Source: Rhizobiaceae bacterium
GTDB lineage: Bacteria; Pseudomonadota; Alphaproteobacteria; Rhizobiales; Rhizobiaceae
Assembly (NCBI GenBank): GCA_025698895.1
Contig: JAILWO010000002.1
Span: 248,001 to 312,000, forward strand
Length of the DNA stretch: 64,000 bases
Direction of reading: 5' to 3'
Shown here: piece by piece, positions 44,491 to 52,577 of the stretch
How the letters are laid out: the number at the start of each line of letters is the position of its first letter
How positions within the stretch are numbered: the first letter of the stretch is position 1
Program-made: the position numbers and the translations under genes
The notes under the pieces: generated by a model
Told to the model about the DNA's origin: nothing
Database searches by the model: none
The model's input: the letters and a program-made list of their open reading frames with translations, nothing else

Positions 44491-46011
44491 ATGCTCGAGG
44501 CCGATGTCAAGCTCGCGCAACAGTACAGCAAATTCTGGCGAGATGTATTCTCGCGGTTAGAACTGGCCGTTGGCGCAGTGGACGAACTCGACGGTCGCGC
44601 AAGCCGCAACGGCACCGACATACTCAGCGAACTTCGCGCGAGCGGAAAGGTGGCGGATCGAATACTCTACCGTGCGATTGCAGCCGAGATCGGCATTGAA
44701 GCCGAAGAGACGGTCGACCCAAAGCGGATCGAGGCAAGCGAAACCACCTGTGTCAAACTTCTAGGCAACCGTACCGAGATCGCTGCGATACGCTATTCAA
44801 TGCGGTCTCTTGATATGGGCGTCATGCTTTCACCATGGCGGCTGTCCACCGGTGGCCTGGCGAAAATGAACGCGCGCGGCGAGGTCATCAAAAGCCGATC
44901 AAAACTTGTGTCTCCTCGGGTTCTCCGCACCGCCCTGGCCGAACGGGCAAGAGATCTGCTCTCGCGGATCGCCTGCTCCGGTCTGGCGGAACGATGGCCC
45001 CGGTTTTCGGCGCGTACGGTCGCGGTGGCCTGGCAGGGCGCATTCTTTGGCGCCTTGGCCATTTCGTTGATGGTGGGGCTGATTCAGGCGCGCGGGGCGA
45101 CTATGGTCGCCATCCACGTCGTGGCGAGTTTGCTGTTTCTGTCTTGCGTTCTGCTGCGATGTCTGGCGGCGCTCGAGGCGAGGCCACCGGCTCCGATCGA
45201 GCCGGAACGGCGCCTCACCCCCGACATGCCGACCTATACGATCGTCGTCGCGCTTTACCGGGAGGCGGCGATCGTACCGGATCTGCTGGCGGCACTGGGC
45301 AAGATCTTCTGGCCACGCAGCAAGCTAGAGGTGAAACTTGTCTGCGAGGAGGACGATCACGCCACCCTTGGCGCGCTGGAAGCGCTGCCACTTCGCCCGG
45401 TCATTGAGATCATCAGGGTGCCGCCTGTCGGGCCGCGTACCAAGCCCAAGGCGCTGGCCTATGCGCTACCGTTTTGCAGCGGCGAATTTCTCGCGCTTTA
45501 TGATGCGGAGGACAGGCCGCACCCGATGCAACTTGTGGAGGCCTGGGAGGCTTTTCGCAAGGCCGATGGCGATCTGGCCTGCGTACAGGCTCCGCTGGTG
45601 GTGGCCAACAGCAGGGAAAGCATGGTGGCGCGATCGTTCGCATTCGAATACGCGGCTCTTTTTCGCGGGCTTCTGCCCTGGCTGGCAAACCGTAACCTCG
45701 TCCTGCCGCTGGGCGGCACCTCCAACCACTTCAGGCGGGAGACGCTGGAAGAGGTCGGGGGCTGGGACCCGTACAACGTGACCGAAGACGCGGATCTGGG
45801 TCTTCGCCTCGGACGGTTCGGCTACCGGACCGGACTGATTGAATTACCGACTCTGGAGGAAGGGCCGCACAGGTGGCCGATCTGGCTGCGGCAGAGGACC
45901 CGATGGTTCAAGGGCTGGATGCACACTCGGTGCAATTGCCCCAAGACATTAGAATTGTATGAGAATTGGCGGAACTATGCGGCTCAACGGAAACACATAG
46001 CAACGGCATAG
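44491..46011 (+). CDS. Family 2 glycosyltransferase, C-terminally truncated at a prophage junction
   Basis: 506 aa, membrane-associated. N-terminal soluble domain resembling GSPII_E N-terminal regions, hydrophobic segments at about 170-215, then the GT2 catalytic core (TYTIVVALYREAAIVPDLLA, ALYDAEDRPHP, TEDADLGLRLGRFGYRTGL) and QRTRW at 468-472. After WMHT (about residue 479) the expected transmembrane C-terminus is missing and the frame ends in a sequence unlike the family, at 46011. Best start ATG 44491 with GGAGGGGA upstream. The rest of the gene should lie beyond the prophage. Confidence 0.85.
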   Translation: MLEADVKLAQQYSKFWRDVFSRLELAVGAVDELDGRASRNGTDILSELRASGKVADRILYRAIAAEIGIEAEETVDPKRIEASETTCVKLLGNRTEIAAIRYSMRSLDMGVMLSPWRLSTGGLAKMNARGEVIKSRSKLVSPRVLRTALAERARDLLSRIACSGLAERWPRFSARTVAVAWQGAFFGALAISLMVGLIQARGATMVAIHVVASLLFLSCVLLRCLAALEARPPAPIEPERRLTPDMPTYTIVVALYREAAIVPDLLAALGKIFWPRSKLEVKLVCEEDDHATLGALEALPLRPVIEIIRVPPVGPRTKPKALAYALPFCSGEFLALYDAEDRPHPMQLVEAWEAFRKADGDLACVQAPLVVANSRESMVARSFAFEYAALFRGLLPWLANRNLVLPLGGTSNHFRRETLEEVGGWDPYNVTEDADLGLRLGRFGYRTGLIELPTLEEGPHRWPIWLRQRTRWFKGWMHTRCNCPKTLELYENWRNYAAQRKHIATA

Positions 46012-46280
46012 CAACATTTTGTCCCTGAACACGGGGTGCGGCGCGCCTCCATCGGTAGGCCCCGCATTGCCCTTCAGTGAATTTCGTTTGTCGACGCGGT
46101 GTTATTTAGCAAACGCACCAACGGCGATTAAGCCATTGATGTAAGTGGACATAACGCCGGTCTCTAGAAAGGAGACCGCGCTATGCGCGCATTGATATGA
46201 TTGCCGCTTTGACGGCGTTTGGCGTTTGTCGTGTCAAGTAATGAACTCGCTTGTAGCCTCGGTAAAGTGCGCCTCAACCT
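46012..46280. other. Gene-free left end of the island with a hairpin
   Basis: No gene larger than 14 codons is supported. CGGTCTC / GAGACCG (46158-46178) forms a 7-bp stem with a 7-nt loop. The A/T content is higher than in the host part. This is where an attachment or regulatory sequence would be expected. Confidence 0.45.
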
Positions 46281-47243
46281 CTATGGGCTCACCTTATCGA
46301 GCCAGAGATCGAGCTGGAGAACTTCCGGGCGCTGATCCCCTTCGCGCGGTCCGCCTTCCGAAACGCTGCCCCGGACGACGTAGTGGTGCGGAACAATATC
46401 GACCCGCGCAAATGCACCGTCGTAGGAAAAAGAGAGAATGAGGTGCGGGTTTCCGACTTCTTGATTGAATATTCTCCGGAGGTCTTCGCTTTCGAATGTG
46501 CGATTGCTTCGGAACCATATCGTGCTCTCACCCCTGCGGGGCAGGATGGATTCGGGGATTGGCGGTTTCGTCCGTTCAGTGTTTGGGCCTTCCCATGGGG
46601 AAAAACCGACATCGCCAAAGCCTGCTATTTTGTCACGCAAAATCCAATCAAAAGCAAAATTTCTCGCGACTTCAGAACCTTCGTTGGCAATCGTAATCGT
46701 AATGCTCCAATGAAAATCAGCATTCCCTTTGGATCTTGCAACCTGAATTCTAATGGAGCGGATAACTATCTTTGCTCCGGACTGGAATTCCACAAGCGTC
46801 TTCGTGTGGTTGACCGATTCTCTGGTCCACCGAGCAGCTTCTCTAGCGTATATCGCCGCCGCAGCAGCAGCGGCGAGAGTGAGGAGCCCACCGAGAGTTT
46901 GAAACCATCCGAACCAAAGTTGTTGGCTGGCGATATCCGCCTGCGCCTCAGCGGCGTTGGCCGACCTGGTTTGCTGTATAAGGTCGCTTGTATTTTGCCG
47001 ATATATCTCGGCCTTTTCCTCACAGTTTTCGGTCTGGTGAAGACGGACCTGAGCATTGGGAGTCAGCGCAAGAACAGATGGATGACAGTTGCGACCGCCG
47101 GGGCGGTAATCTCTGTTACGGGGTTCGCCGCTCTCAAAGCTCTCCAAGGTTGGTAAAACTGGAAATGTGAACCACCCAATTGCAAGGGCGGAAGCCAGGA
47201 TCAGTCCAATCGCAATCGCTGTGTTCCGACGGCCTTTAGGCAT
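46281..47243 (-). CDS. Two-helix membrane protein of unknown function
   Basis: 320 aa. An N-terminal transmembrane helix (TAIAIGLILASALAIGWFTF), a polar segment, a second hydrophobic helix at about 115-137 (GGLLTLAAAAAAAIYAREAA) and a C-terminal domain of about 180 residues (FHWSITITIANEGSEVARNF, VDIVPHHYVV). No family recognised. Its ATG lies inside the 3' end of the broken DUF6471-like gene. It is the first gene after the island boundary, so it could be a lysogeny-expressed cargo gene. Confidence 0.75.
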   Translation of the reverse strand: MPKGRRNTAIAIGLILASALAIGWFTFPVLPTLESFESGEPRNRDYRPGGRNCHPSVLALTPNAQVRLHQTENCEEKAEIYRQNTSDLIQQTRSANAAEAQADIASQQLWFGWFQTLGGLLTLAAAAAAAIYAREAARWTRESVNHTKTLVEFQSGAKIVIRSIRIQVARSKGNADFHWSITITIANEGSEVARNFAFDWILRDKIAGFGDVGFSPWEGPNTERTKPPIPESILPRRGESTIWFRSNRTFESEDLRRIFNQEVGNPHLILSFSYDGAFARVDIVPHHYVVRGSVSEGGPREGDQRPEVLQLDLWLDKVSP

Positions 47244-47447
47244 TGTAACAAAAATGCGGCACTGAAGCCCCCCGGCTTATCTTGTTCAGGTTACGCTCCG
47301 TCTCGTGAATGTCCATAGCCGCCAGCCGCTCGGCTAGCTGCGCATACGTCACGCCCTTACGCTTCAACTCGGCTTTCAGAAGGTTCTTCGCGCGGGACTC
47401 GATGTGGTAGTCTGTTTGTCGGGGTGCTCGTGAGGGAGATCGAACAT
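47201..47447 (-). pseudogene. DUF6471-like gene, frameshifted in a G-run
   Basis: Read leftward, one frame gives ESRAKNLLKAELKRKGVTYA, QLAERLAAMDIHETERNLNK and ISRG. At a run of six G the correct continuation GFSAAFLLQCLKAVGTQRLR appears in the next frame and stops at 47201. One missing G would restore the DUF6471-like protein. No ATG, GTG or TTG starts the first frame; the ATG at 47447 is out of frame with it. Known members are small phage- or plasmid-linked DNA-binding-like proteins. The 47448-47619 stretch holds no gene. Confidence 0.65.
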
Positions 47448-47619
47448 GTCTCCGGTTGCCAAGCTTACCCTTTCAGCCGACCGCGTGGAGCTAGGCTCGT
47501 GGGCGAAGCGGACGGTCTAGATGTCACGTGGGAGGTCGCGGAGAGTTCCTAACTCAACAACATCATCCACGCCCCACCGAGCCTCCCGCTGCCGTCGGCG
47601 TGTTCACGCCTCTCCGCCA

Positions 47620-48291
47620 TTAGCCCACGAGCGATCGAAGCAGCATTTCCGCTTCATCGGGTTCAAGATGCGGGCCTGCATCGTCCTCTCTGCCGGCCAT
47701 GATAGCGGCTGCCTTGGTGCGGACTTCATGGATGGTATTGCAGGGGTGCGAGAGCAGTGCGAGAAAAGCGGCGTCGGCGCGCTCATATGTTTTATCGCAA
47801 CGTCGGCTGGCCGCATTGTAGCCGCTGTCTTCTAGCCGCTTGGCCTTCGCCTCTAGGTCGGCAACCGCGTCGTCGCGAAGCCGTCGCAAGCGATCAGCGG
47901 CATTTGTGTGCCCCACGTGCGGGGCTGATTCGGGGGGGACCTCGAATTGTTCAATGACTCTCAGGTTCCCCGCTATTTGACGGTCGAAATATTCCCGCGC
48001 CGTGGCAGCGCAGTAGAACGGTCCGGGGAACATGGAGCGGTGGCGATATTCCCTGATAGCGTCCGGGTTGGTCGGGCAGGTCCATGGTTCGAACGCATCC
48101 TCGCCAACTGCGACTACTACTTCATCGAGCATGTCACATGCTGACCTATGGGCGTTACGTGCGCTCTCGAACGCCGCCAAGGTAGCTAAGAACGAAGGGC
48201 TGAACTGTTCCGCCGCGTCGGGGGATGCGAGAGCAGGTGAAGCTACGACCACGGCAGCGGCTGTTATGACATTACGGCGATTGACTTGCAT
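47620..48291 (-). CDS. Tat-signal exported protein of unknown function
   Basis: 223 aa from the ATG at 48291, which has GGAGG 5 nt upstream. The signal MQVNRRNVITAAAVVVASPA is a twin-arginine type. The mature protein is mostly helical, including FLATLAAFESARNAHRSACD and RLRRLRDDAVADLEAKAKRL, with no catalytic motif seen. It is the last of three leftward genes (49499-47620) opposite a ribbon-helix-helix gene. A second Tat-signal protein precedes it. Confidence 0.75.
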   Translation of the reverse strand: MQVNRRNVITAAAVVVASPALASPDAAEQFSPSFLATLAAFESARNAHRSACDMLDEVVVAVGEDAFEPWTCPTNPDAIREYRHRSMFPGPFYCAATAREYFDRQIAGNLRVIEQFEVPPESAPHVGHTNAADRLRRLRDDAVADLEAKAKRLEDSGYNAASRRCDKTYERADAAFLALLSHPCNTIHEVRTKAAAIMAGREDDAGPHLEPDEAEMLLRSLVG

Positions 48292-48352
48292 GCTTTCCTC
48301 CATGGCTCAGGGTACGGAATAAAGGGGAGGGGGAAAGACCCCTCCTGGTCCG

Positions 48353-49129
48353 TCAGGCGGCGAGGGCGATGAGAGATTTCGCTATGCCGTAGCCGGGGCC
48401 GATGAGGGGCAACGCGCCAAGGTCGATCGGCTTGCCGCTGGTATCTGCCACCCGCTGATTGTGGACGCCGGTTGCCGCGACGTATACCTTGGCCTTGATC
48501 ACGACGCCGGCCAGCGTGACGGGCTCCAGGTGCTCGATCTTGTCCGCGAGGGACAAGACGGCCTCGGTGGCAATGTCCAGTCGCTTCCGAACGACGTTCG
48601 CCCCCGATACCTCGCGGAGACGGGCCGTCTCGGCGTAGTATGCCTTCCCCGCGCGATACGCCGTCTTGGTATCTTCGCGGTACTTCAGGCGGCGGCGCTT
48701 CTCGCCTTCCCGCATCCTGGCAGGGAACGGACGCGGCGTCGCGGTAGCGTGTTTCTTGAGGTGTTCGAGGGGCAGCAGCGCCCGAACGGCACCCGTCTCG
48801 GGGTTGCGAATCGGCCGGCCGACGATATCCGTTTCCTGGTTGTCGCTCGCGATTGCGTGCGGAAACGTCATCAGATCAGGCGCAAGCGGCCACCTGTGCC
48901 GCCATTCGTCCGCGAGCCATTCGAGGCTGTTCCTTGACGCTTGATATTCAGCAAGCGCTGCTTCGAACTCGCCGTAAGCGTCGATAAGGCTCGCGTTCTC
49001 TGCTTGATCGGCGCTCGCGCTCGCGGGGATCATCGTTCCCAGCAGCGTGGTTGTGAGGCCGGCCATGATGGCGGTGCGGCGGCTGATGCCGGTCATGAAT
49101 TGGGCATTCGCCTGCGTGGCGTTCGTCAT
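48353..49129 (-). CDS. Tat-signal exported protein of unknown function
   Basis: 258 aa. N-terminus MTNATQANAQFMTGISRRTA followed by a hydrophobic core IMAGLTTTLLGTMIPASASA; cleavage after ASA. The mature protein begins with helices (LIDAYGEFEAALAEYQASRN, LADEWRHRWP) and ends PLIGPGYGIAKSLIALAA. GGAG lies 8 nt before the ATG. In layout (Tat signal, then an N-terminal helix pair) it resembles the protein at 47620 but I see little residue identity. No function known. Confidence 0.75.
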   Translation of the reverse strand: MTNATQANAQFMTGISRRTAIMAGLTTTLLGTMIPASASADQAENASLIDAYGEFEAALAEYQASRNSLEWLADEWRHRWPLAPDLMTFPHAIASDNQETDIVGRPIRNPETGAVRALLPLEHLKKHATATPRPFPARMREGEKRRRLKYREDTKTAYRAGKAYYAETARLREVSGANVVRKRLDIATEAVLSLADKIEHLEPVTLAGVVIKAKVYVAATGVHNQRVADTSGKPIDLGALPLIGPGYGIAKSLIALAA

Positions 49130-49181
49130 GTCGATTTCTCCTGTTTCTGGTCAGCTGGTGACGCGGTCGAAGCCGTGCCGT

Positions 49182-49499
49182 TCAGACCGCGAGTGCGGCC
49201 AGTTCCGCCCGAAGCGCGGCGCAACGGCGCTCTATGTTCATGTGAAGCGGGAGATAGGAGAGTCGGGAAATCTCACGCTCGATTTGCGCGCGCTTCTGTT
49301 CGTTGGGCGAGAACAGCGATTGCCGCGCATTAGCCCAGGCGATTTGCAGACGCCATCCGAAATCGGCGCGATCGAAGGGGCGAGAACCGTGGATGCTCTC
49401 GCGGATGCGGCGGGCCTCGTGAAACAGCCGCCACGCTTCGCGCATGATGGCAGAGCGGTCGAATTTGGATGCAGATGTGCTATTGGCGTGGGTAGCCAT
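49182..49499 (-). CDS. Small hypothetical phage-associated protein
   Basis: 105 aa, soluble and helical: REAWRLFHEARRIRESIHGS, FGWRLQIAWANARQ, RAQIEREISRLSYLPLHMNI. Contains the phrases HEARR and WANA common in small phage or plasmid proteins of alphaproteobacteria. GGAGG lies before the ATG at 49499. Head of the leftward transcript with the two Tat-signal genes, divergent from the ribbon-helix-helix gene. Confidence 0.68.
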   Translation of the reverse strand: MATHANSTSASKFDRSAIMREAWRLFHEARRIRESIHGSRPFDRADFGWRLQIAWANARQSLFSPNEQKRAQIEREISRLSYLPLHMNIERRCAALRAELAALAV

Positions 49500-49573
49500 G
49501 CGTCGATCCTCCAGTGATCGGCGTTTCGGTTAGGGCCGGTTGGGAACTGGTACTTCCCGCCGGCCTGTTATTG

Positions 49574-49615
49574 TGCTATCACAGTTTCAGATTGAGGTCA
49601 ATAACTGTGATAGCA
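49574..49615. promoter_or_regulatory. Perfect inverted-repeat operator overlapping the ribbon-helix-helix start
   Basis: TGCTATCACAGTT and AACTGTGATAGCA, 13 bp each with no mismatch, separated by 16 bp. The right arm spans the GTG start of the gene at 49607, and the region lies between two divergent transcripts. This is the arrangement of an autoregulatory operator for a small dimeric repressor. Confidence 0.7.
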
Positions 49616-49855
49616 GAGAAAGCAAAGAGACGCGGGCCGCCGCCGACAGGCAAGGGACAGCAGATCGTTACCCGTCTTCACGACGACCTGTTGTCGCCCC
49701 TGGATGCGTTCATCGCAGAACAGCCGGATAAGCTCTCTCGCCCCGAAGCCATTCGACGCATTATCCGCGATTGGCTGACTGGCCACGGGTATCTGGCCCC
49801 CGCGCCGCAAGAGGGCACGCGTCCACAGGATTTGAACGCCTCGAATGATGGCTAG
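49607..49855 (+). CDS. Ribbon-helix-helix DNA-binding protein
   Basis: 82 aa from a GTG at 49607 (VIAEKAKRRGPPPTGKGQQI). Typical MetJ/Arc strand-helix-helix: IVTRLHDDLLSPLDAFIAEQ, then PDKLSRPEAIRRIIRDWLTG. The start lies within the inverted repeat, so translation or transcription is likely self-controlled. Overlaps the nuclease gene by 11 bp and probably regulates it and the divergent 49499-47620 transcript. Confidence 0.82.
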   Translation: MIAEKAKRRGPPPTGKGQQIVTRLHDDLLSPLDAFIAEQPDKLSRPEAIRRIIRDWLTGHGYLAPAPQEGTRPQDLNASNDG

Positions 49856-50339
49856 ATGCGGTCTCTTGGCCGCAGCAATTGCTGCGAATGTCATTTCGGC
49901 GAGCGCAGTTGCCGATCAAGCCATTGTCGGCCGCGCCTCAGTTATCGACGGTGACACGATTGAGATTGCAGGCGAGCGGGTCAGGTTCAACGGTATCGAC
50001 GCGCCTGAGGCTCGACAGACATGCGAGGATGGAGCCGGGAAGCCGTATCGCTGCGGAGCGGTGGCCGCCAACGCCCTGGACGCGTTCCTGGCGGCCTCTC
50101 GGCCCGTGCGGTGCGAATACATCGAACGTGACCGCTACGGCCGCTTCATCGGTGATTGCTACCGGGCGGACGGTAGGAGCGTGAGCCGCTGGCTCGTCCG
50201 GAATGGCCATGCGTTGGACTGGTCACGCTATAGCGGCGGCGTCTACGCCGGAGAGCAAGGACAAGCCCGCTCCAATCGTCGCGGCGTGTGGCAGGGCCGA
50301 TTTATCGAGCCATGGCGATGGAGGAAGGGCGATCGATAG
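49845..50339 (+). CDS. Secreted thermonuclease-family nuclease
   Basis: 164 aa. Signal peptide MMARCGLLAAAIAANVISAS, then a complete SNase fold: VIDGDTIEIAGERVRFNGID, APEARQTCEDG, CEYIERDRYGRFIGDCYRAD, RWLVRNGHALDWSRYSGG. The DGDT Asp, VRFNGIDAPE Arg and Asp, and the YGR Arg are all present, so it is likely to be catalytically active, exported to the periplasm or beyond. Coupled to the regulator at 49607. Confidence 0.9.
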   Translation: MMARCGLLAAAIAANVISASAVADQAIVGRASVIDGDTIEIAGERVRFNGIDAPEARQTCEDGAGKPYRCGAVAANALDAFLAASRPVRCEYIERDRYGRFIGDCYRADGRSVSRWLVRNGHALDWSRYSGGVYAGEQGQARSNRRGVWQGRFIEPWRWRKGDR

Positions 50340-50352
50340 CAACCTAGAGAAA

Positions 50353-50380
50353 AAAGCCGAGAAGTGACTAATTCGGCTTT
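50353..50380 (-). terminator. Terminator of the zinc-ribbon gene
   Basis: AAAGCCGA / TCGGCTTT stem with a 12-nt loop; on the minus strand it ends in a run of T (plus-strand AAAAAA at 50350-50355). It serves the gene ending at 50368 and may also stop the convergent nuclease transcript. Confidence 0.75.
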
Positions 50381-51051
50381 CGTCGTGGAAACTGTGTACG
50401 GCGCGCCTTAAGATCAGACCGTCGCTTCCGATTAACATCTTTCCGTCTAGTGGAAGGAGCTTTGTGATGACCCACGCGTGGACCTTTGCCTTTGGTGCTC
50501 TTGCCGGTGGGATCGGCGTCGGTGGGCTGATGATTGCTCTCGGTATCTTGTCCTACGTCTCGTAGGCCCGGCTCCTCGTGTTCCTCCAGGTACTCAACAG
50601 CTTGATCGACAAGCCGGTTCATGTCGACTGCGACATCGAGGTTGAAGTTGCACCGCTGCAAGACAATCATGATCACCAGAAGGACCGCGCCTAGAACGCC
50701 GATGCCCTTACCACCCATCGCTGCAACCAGCTTCCCCAGTTTTGGGTCTATCTCGGCAGCTTGGGTTTCTAGATCGCCTTGTGAAACCTGTTGGAGCTGA
50801 GTTCGGGCTAGTAGCGCGGCAAACTCTTCAAGAACGGGTCGCGCGAAGTTCGAAGCTTTGATTTCCGTGAGTACACCGTCCGCAGCGTCAAAAACGCCGT
50901 TGACCATAGTCGCCATCTGGCCGCAGCGTGGGCAAGTCTCGCGACAGCCCTTGAGCGTGAGGTTACGGACATTCCCGCTGATCCTGATCGCCCGAGAGGC
51001 AAACAGGTTTCCGCAGTGCGGGCAGTAAACTGGAATCGCGACCATGCGCAT
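50368..51051 (-). CDS. Zinc-ribbon membrane protein of unknown function
   Basis: 227 aa. An N-terminal zinc ribbon CPHCGNLF...CPRCGQMA (four Cys in CxxC pairs), a helical middle, one transmembrane helix (GVLGAVLLVIMIVLQRC) and a very basic C-terminus rich in Arg/Lys. The zinc ribbon and Lys/Arg tail suggest nucleic-acid binding at the membrane. No known family. Start ATG 51051 or 51045. Confidence 0.7.
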   Translation of the reverse strand: MRMVAIPVYCPHCGNLFASRAIRISGNVRNLTLKGCRETCPRCGQMATMVNGVFDAADGVLTEIKASNFARPVLEEFAALLARTQLQQVSQGDLETQAAEIDPKLGKLVAAMGGKGIGVLGAVLLVIMIVLQRCNFNLDVAVDMNRLVDQAVEYLEEHEEPGLRDVGQDTESNHQPTDADPTGKSTKGKGPRVGHHKAPSTRRKDVNRKRRSDLKARRTQFPRRKPN

Positions 51052-51093
51052 TCATATCACAGGCCATTTGTTTGCGAAGTAATATTGCCCAAA

Positions 51094-51729
51094 CTAGTGG
51101 AGCGATTTCGAGATGGCGGTAGTGTCGAGGCCAACGGCTCCCACGGAAACGTCCCATTGAGCGATGAGCCGACCGTCCAGCGCAGTGACCGCTCGCGCGA
51201 TAGCCTTATGATTGATCCAGCCAGAGTGCCACCCAGCCTTGTAGAAGTACGTTTTGCTGTGCGCGAGAGCGTCGATATCCCGCATGTACATGTTGCACTC
51301 GAAGCACCGCTCCCGCACTTGGTCGAGCACATAGTAGCCGGTCGGCTTATAGGGCTTCCTCTTTCGAAAAATCCGGCGGTAGATAGCAGCATCGCGTATC
51401 TGCGTCTTACTCAGCCCCGGGAATAAAGCGAAAAGCTCATCCCACGTGGCGGTGGGGTAGTGCTTGCGCAGGCGCGAGACGCCAGCCGCTGTCCAAACGT
51501 GACGCTTGGCTGCAAACCCCAGAACGCGCGCTCGTTGCTGGATAGCTTGAGGGGATCGGTCACGAAGTATCTTGGCTATCTGCCCTCTGTGTGGCCAGAA
51601 CAATCGGACAACGTCGTCTTCAGCCTCTGACCAGACACGGAGTCGACCAAAGACATAGCCTTGCCGGACTATGCGACCTCTCGCACGGGCAGCGGACAAA
51701 GAGCCATCGCGGTACTGACGGAGATACAC
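51094..51729 (-). CDS. SANT/Myb-like DNA-binding phage protein
   Basis: 211 aa from a GTG at 51729, with GGAGG 6 nt upstream; a TTG at 51798 would add 23 residues. Two tandem HTH modules of the SANT/Myb type: WSEAEDDVVRLFWPHRGQIA with SPQAIQQRARVLGF, and WTAAGVSRLRKHYPTATWDE. A CxxC pair (RCFECNMY) follows. Probably a phage regulator or packaging-associated DNA-binding protein. Confidence 0.72.
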   Translation of the reverse strand: MYLRQYRDGSLSAARARGRIVRQGYVFGRLRVWSEAEDDVVRLFWPHRGQIAKILRDRSPQAIQQRARVLGFAAKRHVWTAAGVSRLRKHYPTATWDELFALFPGLSKTQIRDAAIYRRIFRKRKPYKPTGYYVLDQVRERCFECNMYMRDIDALAHSKTYFYKAGWHSGWINHKAIARAVTALDGRLIAQWDVSVGAVGLDTTAISKSLH

Positions 51730-51822
51730 GGCAACCCTCCATAGGCCCCCACCATTTCCCAGTTTTCGCCGATTCGGTTCACACAGCCAGCCGGTCAACT
51801 TTGATGAGGGCCGGTTTCCACA

Positions 51823-52008
51823 TCATTCGGCCCCGTCGTTCAGGAGCATCATGAGAGCACCGGCCCCGACCATGGCGATGTAGGCCAGCCGCTCCGCCAC
51901 ACGGTGCCGACCTGCCGGTCCGGACGTGCCTGCCAGATAGGTCGCCGCTGCTCCGCTCAGGATCGTGAGCGCCAGGACCGCGATAAAGATTGCTCGAAAC
52001 GAAACCAT
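51823..52008 (-). CDS. Small two-helix membrane protein
   Basis: 61 aa from the ATG at 52008 (GGGAG 6 nt upstream; the frame is open to 52038). Two hydrophobic helices, FRAIFIAVLALTILSGAAAT and LAYIAMVGAGALMMLL, joined by a short polar hairpin. The size and shape resemble phage holins, but no lysin is beside it, so this is only one possibility. Confidence 0.6.
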   Translation of the reverse strand: MVSFRAIFIAVLALTILSGAAATYLAGTSGPAGRHRVAERLAYIAMVGAGALMMLLNDGAE

Positions 52009-52170
52009 GTGATGCTCCCACGTCTGTCGTAAGAGCATTGTCGTCTCATCGGGAGGGGCGGGGATAAGTCGCCCGCCGAATCCGCCGCCAGTCCTTGATC
52101 CTCCTGTGGTCGCCCAAGAATTTTATTCACACATCGACGCATCGGTCGCTGGCCAGACGTTTGCGCGCGC

Positions 52171-52497
52171 CTAGTCGGGACCATCCTTCCAGATGACCTT
52201 GCGCACATAGACCACGCGGTCGATGCGGCGAACGACCGATGCCTGAAGCTCGGTGGCCGAGGGATTGCAGGTGTCGAACTCGATCATGTTCTTTTCTCCG
52301 CAACCGGAGCATCGCCAGTCGTTCTGGTAGACGACATCGTCGCACTCGATGTCGCCAAACACGGCCTTCAGTTCCTCGATCAGGTAGTAGCGATACGTCT
52401 TGCAATAGCGGCAGCGCAGCCTCGCATAGCGGCTGTTCTTTGCCGCGTTGGATAGGCGGTAGGAGCCTTTGCGCTTCGGCCAATAGGGTTCGGGCAT
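52171..52497 (-). CDS. Zinc-binding hypothetical phage protein
   Basis: 108 aa from the ATG at 52497 (MPEPYWPKRKGSYRLSNAAK); a TTG-started frame reaches 52533. Cysteines in pairs (RCRYCKTYRYY and RCSGCGEKN) suggest a single zinc-binding ribbon, followed by a charged C-terminus. Small proteins of this kind occur in alphaproteobacterial phages; function unknown. The divergent gene at 52578 is 80 bp away. Confidence 0.65.
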   Translation of the reverse strand: MPEPYWPKRKGSYRLSNAAKNSRYARLRCRYCKTYRYYLIEELKAVFGDIECDDVVYQNDWRCSGCGEKNMIEFDTCNPSATELQASVVRRIDRVVYVRKVIWKDGPD

Positions 52498-52577
52498 GGG
52501 AACGAAATAGGAACAAATCCCTTGACGGGTCAATCGGTAAGGTGTTGGATCGCGCCATCAAATCAGGAGCGAGACCC

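Noticed and set aside
51823-52008. Holin gene
   Set aside because: Two-helix size fits, but no endolysin lies beside it and there is no lysis cassette in the window, so it is recorded only as a membrane protein.
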